DNA of 14,197 nt from Dehalococcoidia bacterium (GTDB lineage: Bacteria > Chloroflexota > Dehalococcoidia > GIF9 > UBA5629): the NCBI GenBank assembly GCA_007280145.1, contig QYPU01000096.1:1-14197 (forward strand), written 5' to 3'. This document shows, in pieces, positions 6,666 to 14,062 of the stretch (the stretch's first letter is position 1; each line of letters begins with the position of its first letter). A model generated the notes under the pieces. The model was not told where the DNA came from, did no database searches, and worked only from the letters and a program-made list of their open reading frames with translations. Made by a program: the position numbers and the translations under genes.

Positions 6666-7880
6666 ATGAAAAAGGTTATTTCAGCTATAGATGTGGGCAC
6701 AACCAAGATATGCACCATTATGGGCAATCTAGATTCAGGAGGCAGCATGCAAGTCTTGGGAGTAGGTCTTGTGCCCTCACACGGCCTGCACAAAGGTATG
6801 GTGGTCAATGTAGAAGAAGCTACAGAATCTATTACTGAATCGGTCAAGCGGGCTGAACAAGCCAGTGGTCTAAAAGTGGAATCTGCTTATGTAGGTGTCA
6901 CCGGCAGACACATAAGCTCAGTTAACAGTCACGGGGTAGTAGCTATACCACGCAATGACCGCCTGGTTCGACCTGATGACCTCAGACGAGTCCTGGCTTC
7001 TGCCCAGCACATCAATGTCCCTGATGATAGAAAGATACTCCATGCCATCCCACGCGGTTACGCCTTAGACAATCAAGAAAGGATTAAGGAGCCTGTAGGC
7101 ATGCACGGCTTCAGGCTAGATGTGGAAACTCATATTATCACCGCTGCCGTGGCCTCAGTGCAAAACCTGGTTAAATGCATCCGCAGTGCTGGCGTCGAGA
7201 TTGAAGACCTCATTCTAGAACCCCTAGCTAGCGGTGAAGCGGTGCTGACGCCAGAGGAAAGAGAGATGGGGATCATCCTAGCTGATATCGGTGGTGGCAC
7301 TACCGACATAGCTGTGTTTAAAGAGGGCAGCATCTACCATAGCTCAATTATTCCAGTGGCTGGCTATCAGGTCACCAGTGATATTTCCATCGGATTAGGT
7401 TTACCCTTCGAAATTGCCGAAGCTATGAAGAAAAAGTATGGAAATGTTTATCCCGACGTGCTCACCAAAAGCGAAGAGTCTACTCTGAGTGTGGAAGACG
7501 GACATAGCGTTTCCTATCGTGATTTATGTAATATCACCAAAGTCCGTATGGAGGAACTGCTGAGGCTCATTCTCCTAGAAATGCCTGACTCTAACTATGC
7601 CTCGCTGGCTCCCGCTGGCTTGGTGCTTACTGGAGGAGGTTCCAAACTGGCTGGCCTTGAAGCCTTGGCCAAGTCATCACTTCGCACTCAAACAAGAATT
7701 GGTGAGCCTATGGGCATTTATGGCATTACCGACATTCTCCATGACCCGGCTCACGCTACTGGAGTTGGGCTTCTTCTCTGGGGAATCAGGAATCAAGGCA
7801 AACCAGCTTGGGAAGCTAAAAAGAAAAGCGGCATCTTTGGCAATTTTAGCAGCCTACTGAAAAAGTTCTTCGGACTTTGA
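6666..7880 (+). CDS. ftsA: Cell division protein FtsA
   Basis: An actin-family ATPase that tethers FtsZ filaments to the membrane at midcell and recruits later division proteins. The 404 residues show phosphate-1 motif DVGTTKI (9-15), phosphate-2 motif ADIGGGTTDIAVF (206-218) and the adenosine motif LVLTGGGSKLAGLEAL (319-334). The FtsA-specific 1C region (about 85-165) is present. After a short linker, the last 16 residues (389-404, ending LLKKFFGL) form an amphipathic helix with Phe/Leu on one face and Lys on the other, the usual membrane anchor. This suggests a working tether. ftsZ starts 38 bp downstream in the same operon. Confidence 0.97.
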   Translation: MKKVISAIDVGTTKICTIMGNLDSGGSMQVLGVGLVPSHGLHKGMVVNVEEATESITESVKRAEQASGLKVESAYVGVTGRHISSVNSHGVVAIPRNDRLVRPDDLRRVLASAQHINVPDDRKILHAIPRGYALDNQERIKEPVGMHGFRLDVETHIITAAVASVQNLVKCIRSAGVEIEDLILEPLASGEAVLTPEEREMGIILADIGGGTTDIAVFKEGSIYHSSIIPVAGYQVTSDISIGLGLPFEIAEAMKKKYGNVYPDVLTKSEESTLSVEDGHSVSYRDLCNITKVRMEELLRLILLEMPDSNYASLAPAGLVLTGGGSKLAGLEALAKSSLRTQTRIGEPMGIYGITDILHDPAHATGVGLLLWGIRNQGKPAWEAKKKSGIFGNFSSLLKKFFGL

Positions 7881-7918
7881 AACAATATGAATGAAACACA
7901 GAAAAGGAGGGGATAAAA

Positions 7919-9028
7919 ATGGCAAAGTCAACATTTTCAACAGCGCCGGCCCGGATTAAAGCCATAGGCATTGGCGGTGGTGGTTCCAACGCTATCACGC
8001 GGATGGTTCGTGAAAGTATTAAAGGTGTAGATTTTGTGGCCATGAATACCGATGCTCAAGCTCTGGCAATGGCTGAAGCCCCAATACGTATTCAACTTGG
8101 TGAAAAGCTAACCAGGGGCCTGGGTGCTGGTGGCAACCATGAGACTGGTGCTGAAGCAGCCGAAGAAAGCCGCCAGGCAATCCAAGACCTGATTTCCGGC
8201 ACCGATATGGTTTTTATTACTGCTGGAATGGGCGGTGGCACTGGCACTGGAGGTATCCCAATAATTGCTGAGATAGCCAGGCAATGTAATGCCCTCACCA
8301 TTGGCATTGTAACCAAGCCATTTAGCTTTGAGGGCACTCGCCGGACCAGGGTAGCCGAGGAAGGCATTTTGCAGCTTTGTGATAAGGTAGATACTTTGGT
8401 TATCATTCCCAATGACCGCCTTCTCGAGCTTTGTGATGCTAAAACTACAGTAGATAACGCTTTCAGACTGGCCGACGACGTGCTCCGACTGGGTGTACAA
8501 GCTATCGCCGAAGTCGTGACTGTCCCCGGATTAATCAACCTTGACTTTGCCGATATTAGATCAATAATGACGAATGCTGGCCCAGCGTGGATGTCAGTAG
8601 GTCGAGGACAAGGGCAAAACCGAGCTCTCGATGCTGCCAAGGCTGCGCTCGCTAGCCCGATGCTTGATGTCTCCATAAGCGGTGCTAAAGGAGTACTGTT
8701 TAACGTCAGCGGCGGTAGCAACCTCACCCTATTCGAGTGCAACGAAGCTGCTGAAGTCATCGCTCAGGCGGTTGACCCCGAGGCAAATATCATATTCGGC
8801 GTCGTTTTTAATTCACAAATGGCGGATGAAGTTCAGATTACAATCATTGCCACCGGTTTCACTGCCCATTACGGAGCTGGAGTACCTACTGAAGCTGAGT
8901 TGCGCCGCCTGCTAAGAGGCGTAGCTGAAGATAGCCTTGATGTCCCGTCGTTTCTACGTCGCGCATCAAATTATCCCTCTGGCAAAGCAGCAGCTTCATC
9001 CTCAACCGCAACCCGAATGCCCCATTAA
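7919..9028 (+). CDS. ftsZ: Cell division protein FtsZ, with short linker
   Basis: A tubulin-like GTPase that polymerises into the Z ring. The 369 residues contain GIGGGGSNA (17-25), the tubulin signature GMGGGTGTGG (103-112), TKPFSFEG (132-139), and the T7 loop NLDFADIR (207-214) with its catalytic aspartates. The globular core ends at ATGF (311-314). The conserved C-terminal peptide that binds FtsA appears as LDVPSFLRR (340-348), so the intervening linker has only about 25 residues, where about 50 is common. A further 21-residue Ser/Ala-rich tail follows the peptide, which is usually close to the end of the protein. The start has AAGGAGGG (7904-7911) 7 bp upstream. A terminator follows at 9056. 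Confidence 0.98.
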   Translation: MAKSTFSTAPARIKAIGIGGGGSNAITRMVRESIKGVDFVAMNTDAQALAMAEAPIRIQLGEKLTRGLGAGGNHETGAEAAEESRQAIQDLISGTDMVFITAGMGGGTGTGGIPIIAEIARQCNALTIGIVTKPFSFEGTRRTRVAEEGILQLCDKVDTLVIIPNDRLLELCDAKTTVDNAFRLADDVLRLGVQAIAEVVTVPGLINLDFADIRSIMTNAGPAWMSVGRGQGQNRALDAAKAALASPMLDVSISGAKGVLFNVSGGSNLTLFECNEAAEVIAQAVDPEANIIFGVVFNSQMADEVQITIIATGFTAHYGAGVPTEAELRRLLRGVAEDSLDVPSFLRRASNYPSGKAAASSSTATRMPH

Positions 9029-9055
9029 TACCTCCCTGCTTACCTCCCTCCCCCC

Positions 9056-9093
9056 AAACAGGGCGGCAATCAAAATTGCCGCCCTGTTTTCTA
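9056..9093 (+). terminator. Intrinsic terminator after ftsZ
   Basis: A perfect 15-bp inverted repeat (9056-9070 with 9075-9089) with a CAAA loop and a GC-rich stem, followed by TTTTCTATTT. The T-rich flank exists only on the plus strand, so it ends the division operon transcript 28 bp after the ftsZ stop codon. Confidence 0.93.
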
Positions 9094-9195
9094 TTTCCTG
9101 CCAAGATACTGCCATCCCTTATATCTCACCGCTAATTTGAGGGCTTTTCCTACTTCTCATAAAAACAATTATATAAACCCCGTTTAGTCTGCTTC

Positions 9196-9227
9196 AAACA
9201 AGTGATACGCCACCCTTCCACTTGTTT
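9196..9227. repeat. 9-bp inverted repeat in the ftsZ-nrdR gap
   Basis: AAACAAGTG (9196-9204) and CACTTGTTT (9219-9227) are perfect complements around a 14-base loop. There is no long T run on either side, so it is a poor terminator; it could be an operator or a weak hairpin. The rest of the 326-bp gap holds only the terminator and the nrdR promoter; I see no gene or RNA in 9094-9292. Confidence 0.4.
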
Positions 9228-9292
9228 CTTCCAGCCTCCCCCTACTACCTTATTTTTTCACTCACACAAATCATCATAGAGCCTATTTCCCC

Positions 9293-9321
9293 TTGACAAC
9301 ATCTATATATTGGGTTAGAAT
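9293..9321 (+). promoter_or_regulatory. Promoter of the nrdR-nrdJ-hpt operon
   Basis: TTGACA (9293-9298) and TAGAAT (9316-9321) are separated by the ideal 17 bp, a strong sigma-70-type match. Transcription would start near 9328, about 27 bp before the nrdR ATG. Confidence 0.85.
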
Positions 9322-9343
9322 GCATAAAAACCACATATTGTGG
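9300..9343 (+). promoter_or_regulatory. Candidate pair of NrdR boxes
   Basis: The first box (9300-9315) has the core CTATATATTG, which matches the known NrdR core CWATATATWG at all ten positions and fills the spacer between the -35 and -10 boxes. The second (9328-9343) contains CCACATATTG, an 8/10 core match, within the palindrome CCACA-TAT-TGTGG at the transcription start. NrdR normally binds two boxes about three helical turns apart (31-32 bp between centres); here the spacing is about 28 bp, so the second box is less certain. The layout suggests that NrdR represses its own operon. Confidence 0.65.
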
Positions 9344-9354
9344 GGAGGATATTG

Positions 9355-9888
9355 ATGAAGTGTCCTTATTGTGGTGATACTGAATCGAAGGTGATTGATT
9401 CTCGGGATGTAGGTGATGGGGTTAGGCGACGGCGGCAGTGTCTCAAGTGTGGGGCTCGCTTTACTACTTATGAACGGCTGCAACCCAGAAACCTTTTCAT
9501 AATTAAGAAGGATGATAGACGCGAGGAGTTCAACCGAGATAAACTGTTGTCTGGCATTCGCAAGGCTTGTGAAAAGCGACCGCTGCCAACTGGCACTATC
9601 GATAAGCTCATAGATAATATTGAAACTGAGATTTATCGTTTAGGTAAAGCTGAAATTCCCAGCTCTGTTATTGGCGACATGGTAATAAAGAAGTTAGAGG
9701 AGCTAGACCACATAGCTTATATTCGCTTTGCTAGTGTCTATCGTGAATTCACCGATATTAGTACACTAAAACAGGCAGTAGATACTCTAATAGATACCGG
9801 CGCTGGAGCACCACTGGCTGGTCAACTACCTCTCCTATCCCAAGAAGAACTGTCTAGCCTAGGTCAACATCGACGGAGGAGGAAATAA
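9355..9888 (+). CDS. nrdR: Transcriptional repressor NrdR
   Basis: Senses dATP/ATP through an ATP-cone domain and represses ribonucleotide reductase genes. The 177 residues start with MKCPYC and hold a zinc ribbon of C3, C6, C29 and C32, including the basic RRRRQCLKCGARFTTYER stretch (24-41). The ATP-cone domain follows (about 44-140), with KKDDRREEFNRDKLLSGIRKAC at its start and FASVYREF near its end. A Lys/Arg-rich C-terminus ends the protein. The ATG at 9355 is chosen because GGGGAGG (9342-9348) lies 6 bp upstream and the protein begins exactly at the zinc ribbon; an upstream GTG at 9340 would place that site inside the gene. The stop abuts the nrdJ start. Confidence 0.97.
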   Translation: MKCPYCGDTESKVIDSRDVGDGVRRRRQCLKCGARFTTYERLQPRNLFIIKKDDRREEFNRDKLLSGIRKACEKRPLPTGTIDKLIDNIETEIYRLGKAEIPSSVIGDMVIKKLEELDHIAYIRFASVYREFTDISTLKQAVDTLIDTGAGAPLAGQLPLLSQEELSSLGQHRRRRK

Positions 9889-12396
9889 ATGGGTACTCGC
9901 CAAGGTAAAAGCCAAGCCCAGCCAACTAACCACAATCGTATAGCCCGAGCTATTTTTGCAGCTGCTGAGTCTATGGGTATAGCTGACAGGGAAATGTTGG
10001 AGGAACTCGCCGGACAAGCAATTCAAAGACTAGAACCGACGCCGACTTTACCAGGAATGGAGCATCTTGTCCCTTCACAGAACAAGCAGCTACCATCTTC
10101 CTCTCAAATCAAAGCTGCTGTTAAGGAAATGTTGGCTGAGAAGACCAAAATAGTTGAGCCATCTGTACCTGAGACAAAGCCCAAGACTATGCCTGGGGTT
10201 GAGCTTCGCGAAAATGCCCTTGTAGTCCTAGAAAAAAGGTATCTGTTAAAGGATAGCCAGGGACAGGTCATCGAGACGCCAGAGGAGATGTTCCGCCGTG
10301 TAGCCAAGCATGTCGCTTCAGCTGAACTCATTTATGACCCGAAGGCAGACGCTGCTGCTTGGGAAGAAAAGTTCTACCAGCTTATGGCATCTCTGGAATT
10401 CCTACCGAATTCCCCCACCTTAATGAATGCCGGACGAGAGCTAGGGCAATTATCAGCTTGCTTTGTCATCCCCATTGATGATTCCATGGAATCCATCTTC
10501 GATGCTGTGAAATATACAGCTCTAATTCACAAAAGCGGCGGCGGTACTGGCTTCTCCTTTTCTCGTCTCAGACCTGAGAAAGACAGGGTTGGCTCCACCG
10601 GCGGGGTTGCCAGCGGCCCAGTATCTTTTATGCGAGCCTTTGACACTGCCACCGATGTCATCAAGCAAGGCGGTATGCGGCGGGGTGCCAATATGGCCAT
10701 CCTCAATGTCGACCACCCCGATATTCTGCAATTCATAACAGCTAAAGATGACCCGAAGGCACTTACTAACTTCAACCTATCAGTGGCTGTAACCACTGAA
10801 TTCATGGATGCTGTAGAAAAGAACGAAGACTACAATTTGGTAAATCCACGGACTAAAGAAGTAGTTGGCAAACTCGCTGCCAGGGAGGTCTTCGATAAAA
10901 TCACAGACATGGCCTGGCATACAGGAGACCCCGGTATTGTCTTCATCGACCATATAAATAAACATAATCCCACCCCTAACTTAGGCAAAATAGAAAGCAC
11001 CAATCCCTGTGGTGAGCAGCCTCTGCTCCCCTTTGAATCCTGCAATCTAGCCTCGCTCAATCTGTCCAAAATGGTCAAATGCGAAGATGACAAATGTGAA
11101 ATCGACTATGACAAGCTAGGCGAAGCCGTTAGGCTAGGTGTCCGCTTTCTCGATGATGTCATAGATGTTAATAAATTCCCGTTACCTCAAATAGATAAAA
11201 TGACAAAGGCCACCAGAAAGATAGGTCTTGGGGTCATGGGATTTGCTGACATGCTAATCATGCTCGGTATCCCTTACAATTCTGATAAGGCGTTAAAGTT
11301 AGCTGAAGACATTATGCACTCTATATCTGAAGAGGCAGCCAAGGAATCAGTAAGACTGGGGAAGGAGCGAGGCTTGTTCCCTAAGTTCAAGGGAAGCATC
11401 TATGATACGACCAATGGGTTAAAACCAAGAAATGCTTCGCAAACCACCATCGCTCCCACTGGCACATTAAGCATAATCGCCGGCTGTTCAAGTGGCATCG
11501 AGCCTCTTTTTGCTCTTACCTATGTTCGACACATCCTAGACGGCGAAGAGCTAATAGAAGTCAATCCATACTTTGAGAAAGTAGCCCAAAAAGAGGGGTT
11601 TTACTCACCAGAACTAATAAAACAACTAGCTGAGGGGAAGAAGCTCCGAGACATCGAAAATATACCTGATTGGGTAAAAGACATCTTTATTACTGCTCAT
11701 GATATATCCCCGGAATGGCATGTAAAGATGCAAGCAGCTTTCCAGAAATTCACCGATAGCGCCGTTTCCAAGACAATTAACCTTCCCTATGAAGCCACAC
11801 CAGAGAATATAGCTGAAGCATATATTCTTGCTTACAGAATGGGGCTAAAGGGGATAACTATTTACCGAGACCGAAGCCGTGAAAGTCAAGTGCTAACTAT
11901 TAGCCACGCCGAAGAGGCACCCGAAGCTAAACTTGCCCCGAGACAACGACCCAAAATTACCAAGGGGGTTACCGAGCGAGTAACTACTGGCTGTGGCTAT
12001 ATCTATGTCACCGTAAACTTCGACGAAGAAGGAATCTGCGAAGTCTTCTCCAGCTTAGGAAAGGCTGGCGGTTGTGCCTCAGCACAATTGGAAGCTACCA
12101 GTCGACTAATCTCACTGGCTCTGAGGTCGGGCATGGACATAGCTTCTGTCACTAAACAGCTACGTGCCATCCGCTGCCCGTCCGTTGCCTGGGAGCAAGG
12201 GCGCGCCGTTCTCTCCTGCGCCGACGCTATTGGCAGCGTATTAGAAAAATACATCAAAGATAAAGATAGCAATGCCCCTAAAGACCTTGGAGTAGCTAAA
12301 AATTGGGCAGGGCAGTGTCCTGAATGTGGAAGCATACTGATTTACCAAGAAGGCTGCCACATTTGCCCTAGTTGCGGCTATACCAAATGCGGATAA
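9889..12396 (+). CDS. nrdJ: Adenosylcobalamin-dependent (class II) ribonucleoside-diphosphate reductase
   Basis: Converts ribonucleotides to deoxyribonucleotides using a radical from adenosylcobalamin, independent of oxygen. In the 835 residues the active-site set is complete: N372, thiyl C374 and E376 in NPCGE, and the redox pair C191 (LSACFVI) and C385 (ESCNLASLNLS). The 11-residue step from C374 to C385 is typical for class II enzymes. The specificity region (KSGGGTGFSFSRLRP, 215-229) is intact. Residues about 700-790 resemble the TSCPD-type C-terminal domain. The end is a Cys cluster (C810, C813, C823, C826, C829, C834) likely to form a zinc ribbon and to carry electrons to the active site. 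Residues 15-50 resemble a reduced ATP-cone. GGAGGAGG lies 6 bp before the ATG, and the start abuts nrdR. Confidence 0.97.
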   Translation: MGTRQGKSQAQPTNHNRIARAIFAAAESMGIADREMLEELAGQAIQRLEPTPTLPGMEHLVPSQNKQLPSSSQIKAAVKEMLAEKTKIVEPSVPETKPKTMPGVELRENALVVLEKRYLLKDSQGQVIETPEEMFRRVAKHVASAELIYDPKADAAAWEEKFYQLMASLEFLPNSPTLMNAGRELGQLSACFVIPIDDSMESIFDAVKYTALIHKSGGGTGFSFSRLRPEKDRVGSTGGVASGPVSFMRAFDTATDVIKQGGMRRGANMAILNVDHPDILQFITAKDDPKALTNFNLSVAVTTEFMDAVEKNEDYNLVNPRTKEVVGKLAAREVFDKITDMAWHTGDPGIVFIDHINKHNPTPNLGKIESTNPCGEQPLLPFESCNLASLNLSKMVKCEDDKCEIDYDKLGEAVRLGVRFLDDVIDVNKFPLPQIDKMTKATRKIGLGVMGFADMLIMLGIPYNSDKALKLAEDIMHSISEEAAKESVRLGKERGLFPKFKGSIYDTTNGLKPRNASQTTIAPTGTLSIIAGCSSGIEPLFALTYVRHILDGEELIEVNPYFEKVAQKEGFYSPELIKQLAEGKKLRDIENIPDWVKDIFITAHDISPEWHVKMQAAFQKFTDSAVSKTINLPYEATPENIAEAYILAYRMGLKGITIYRDRSRESQVLTISHAEEAPEAKLAPRQRPKITKGVTERVTTGCGYIYVTVNFDEEGICEVFSSLGKAGGCASAQLEATSRLISLALRSGMDIASVTKQLRAIRCPSVAWEQGRAVLSCADAIGSVLEKYIKDKDSNAPKDLGVAKNWAGQCPECGSILIYQEGCHICPSCGYTKCG

Positions 12397-12426
12397 ATAA
12401 CAAAAGCGCTTACTCAAGAGGGAGGC

Positions 12427-13878
12427 ATGGATAAGCCGAAAGACAGCTACTCTCAAGCCTTTAAGCAAATAGCCAAGATTGCTAACTCGTCTTTACCCTT
12501 AAAGAAAGCTCTCAATGCTATGGCAAGGAGCACAGCTAAGGCACTGAAAGCCATCGGATGCTCCATAATGCTTCTCAATCCCCAAAAACAATACCTGGAA
12601 ATTATAGCTGCCTACGGCCTCAGCGATTTATATCTACGGAAGGGAGCAGTGAATGCCCATAAGAGCCTCCCTGAAATTCTGGAGGGTAAAGCAGTAGCTC
12701 TCGTCGATGTTTCACAGGATAAACAAGTCCAATATCCAGAAGCAGCTGAAATAGAGGGGATAAGTTCTATACTAGGAGCTCCCCTCCTGCAAAAGGGAGA
12801 GGTTGTTGGCGAAATCCGAGTTTACACCGACGGGCCAAGGCATTTTCCACAGGTGGAGAAGGACTTCCTATCCACTGTGGCTAATATAGTCGCTATTACT
12901 TTGGAAAAAAACGAATTCTACCAAGTATTGAAGGCAGAACATGAAGAAACAATAACTAAACGACGGAAACTGGCCGAGACACCTAAACTACCCTCTTCGT
13001 CGCTAAGACCATCTCGCTTCGGTCACCCTAGCGAAGAAGAATTCGCCAGATTACTTGATTTCTACCGCATTGAATGGCTTTATGAACCCCGCTCTTTTCC
13101 TCTGGCCTGGCAAGGCAACAAGGTGTCAGAGATGTTTACTCCTGATTTTTACTTGCCCGAGCTAGACCTTTACATCGAGCTTACCACCCTCAAGCAGAGC
13201 TTGATTACGGAAAAAAATCGGAAGGTACGCCGTCTTAAAGAACTCTATCCCGAAGTCAACATCAAACTTCTCAACAAAAAGGATTACCTCAGATTACTGG
13301 CCAAATATGGCTATGGACCTTTAGGTGGAACAAAGGTAGAGGGGATAAACCGGGTTTTATTCAGCCACACTCAAATTCAGCGACGGACTAGAGCCTTAGC
13401 TAACCATATTTCCCGCGACTATCAGGGGCGGCGGTTAGTTCTGGTCGGTATACTGAAAGGCGTCGTCTGTTTTATGGCTGACCTGATGCAACATATATCC
13501 CTACCGCTTAGTATAGAATTTATGGCAATCTCCTACTATGGCAGCAATACCGAGCCAGCGGTAAAGATAACCAAAGACCTCGATACCAGCATAACCGGGC
13601 TTGATGTATTAATGGTTGAAGACATCGTTGACACTGGAATGACTCTGAACTACATCCTTAACCATCTTTCCTCACATAACCCAGCCAGCCTACATGTCTG
13701 TACTCTGCTAGATAAACGAGCCCGGCGCCTTATCGATGTACCACTTGATTACATAGGCTTCGAGATTCCGGATGAATTTGTAGTTGGCTACGGATTAGAT
13801 TACCGTGGGGAATACAGGAACTTACCCTTTATCGGTGCACTTAGTCCAAGACTGATTGAAGAAGAAGCTGGGAAATAA
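12427..13878 (+). CDS. hpt: GAF-like / PD-(D/E)XK-like / hypoxanthine phosphoribosyltransferase fusion
   Basis: The C-terminal third (about 305-483) is a hypoxanthine phosphoribosyltransferase, which makes IMP or GMP from free bases and PRPP. It shows the pyrophosphate loop VGILKGVVCFMADL (340-353), SYYG (369-372), the PRPP motif VLMVEDIVDTGMTL (394-407) and the base-binding VVGYGLDYRGEYRNLP (452-467). Residues about 8-168 look like a GAF sensor domain, with CSIMLLNP (45-52), ILGAPLLQKGEVVGEIRVY (115-133) and a closing helix. Residues about 200-298 resemble a PD-(D/E)XK nuclease fold: FTPDFYLPELDLYIELT (237-253), with D240 and E251 as acidic candidates but Thr where the motif's Lys is expected. 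Standalone enzymes have about 180 residues. The gene starts 30 bp after nrdJ with AGAGG 5 bp before the ATG and no terminator between. It probably belongs to the nrdR operon. Confidence 0.85.
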   Translation: MDKPKDSYSQAFKQIAKIANSSLPLKKALNAMARSTAKALKAIGCSIMLLNPQKQYLEIIAAYGLSDLYLRKGAVNAHKSLPEILEGKAVALVDVSQDKQVQYPEAAEIEGISSILGAPLLQKGEVVGEIRVYTDGPRHFPQVEKDFLSTVANIVAITLEKNEFYQVLKAEHEETITKRRKLAETPKLPSSSLRPSRFGHPSEEEFARLLDFYRIEWLYEPRSFPLAWQGNKVSEMFTPDFYLPELDLYIELTTLKQSLITEKNRKVRRLKELYPEVNIKLLNKKDYLRLLAKYGYGPLGGTKVEGINRVLFSHTQIQRRTRALANHISRDYQGRRLVLVGILKGVVCFMADLMQHISLPLSIEFMAISYYGSNTEPAVKITKDLDTSITGLDVLMVEDIVDTGMTLNYILNHLSSHNPASLHVCTLLDKRARRLIDVPLDYIGFEIPDEFVVGYGLDYRGEYRNLPFIGALSPRLIEEEAGK

Positions 13879-13993
13879 AAATGCACCAAGTAACCTCACT
13901 CTCTCCGGTTCCACTTCTCTCCGGCACTCTTCAGCTTTCGCCTACCTCGCACCGGTTCCTCTGCCTCCCCGGACTAGCCTGATTACTTGGAGC
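13873..13993 (-). ncRNA. Unassigned rod-shaped small RNA, about 120 nt
   Basis: A good promoter on the minus strand predicts a start at G13993. The 5' end (GC-U-CCAAGUAA, 13993-13983) pairs with the 3' end (13893-13883), giving 10 bp around one U-U mismatch, and is followed by UUUUUAUUU (13881-13873), a typical terminator. Inside, nested short helices are possible: 13969-13973 with 13904-13908 (CCGG core), 13952-13955 with 13921-13924 (CCGG), and 13940-13942 with 13933-13935 closing a GAAA tetraloop. They are separated by nearly equal purine-rich loops (13/12 and 9/8 nt). The size and rod shape recall bacterial signal recognition particle RNA, but its conserved GGAAG-AGCAG core is not present. 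No riboswitch or other RNA family was recognised. The U tract overlaps the hpt stop codon on the opposite strand. Confidence 0.6.
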
Positions 13994-13999
13994 ATTCTT

Positions 14000-14028
14000 A
14001 ATATAACACATTCTCTATATTTTGTCAA
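14000..14028 (-). promoter_or_regulatory. Promoter of the small RNA
   Basis: On the minus strand TTGACA (14028-14023) and TATATT (14005-14000) are separated by exactly 17 bp. The predicted start 7 bp downstream is G13993, the first base of the terminal RNA stem. A second TTGACA lies 22 bp further upstream (14050-14045) without a matching -10 box. Confidence 0.75.
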
Positions 14029-14062
14029 GTTTTTGTACTTCGATTGTCAAGACTCTTTAGAA

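Noticed and set aside
8092..8760. 222-codon minus-strand frame inside ftsZ
   Set aside because: It is a long antisense frame without a ribosome-binding site, lying fully within a well-supported ftsZ. Its Ser/Pro/Ala-rich product is typical of shadow frames.
9889..12396. Cobalamin riboswitch controlling nrdJ
   Set aside because: No B12-box-like sequence is seen before nrdR or nrdJ, and the nrdJ start directly abuts nrdR, leaving no room for one.
13881..13995. Signal recognition particle RNA (ffs)
   Set aside because: Size, rod shape and a GNRA loop fit, and AGG-U before the loop with A-AG after it loosely recall the SRP core, but the strongly conserved AGCAG element is absent. It is kept as an unassigned RNA.
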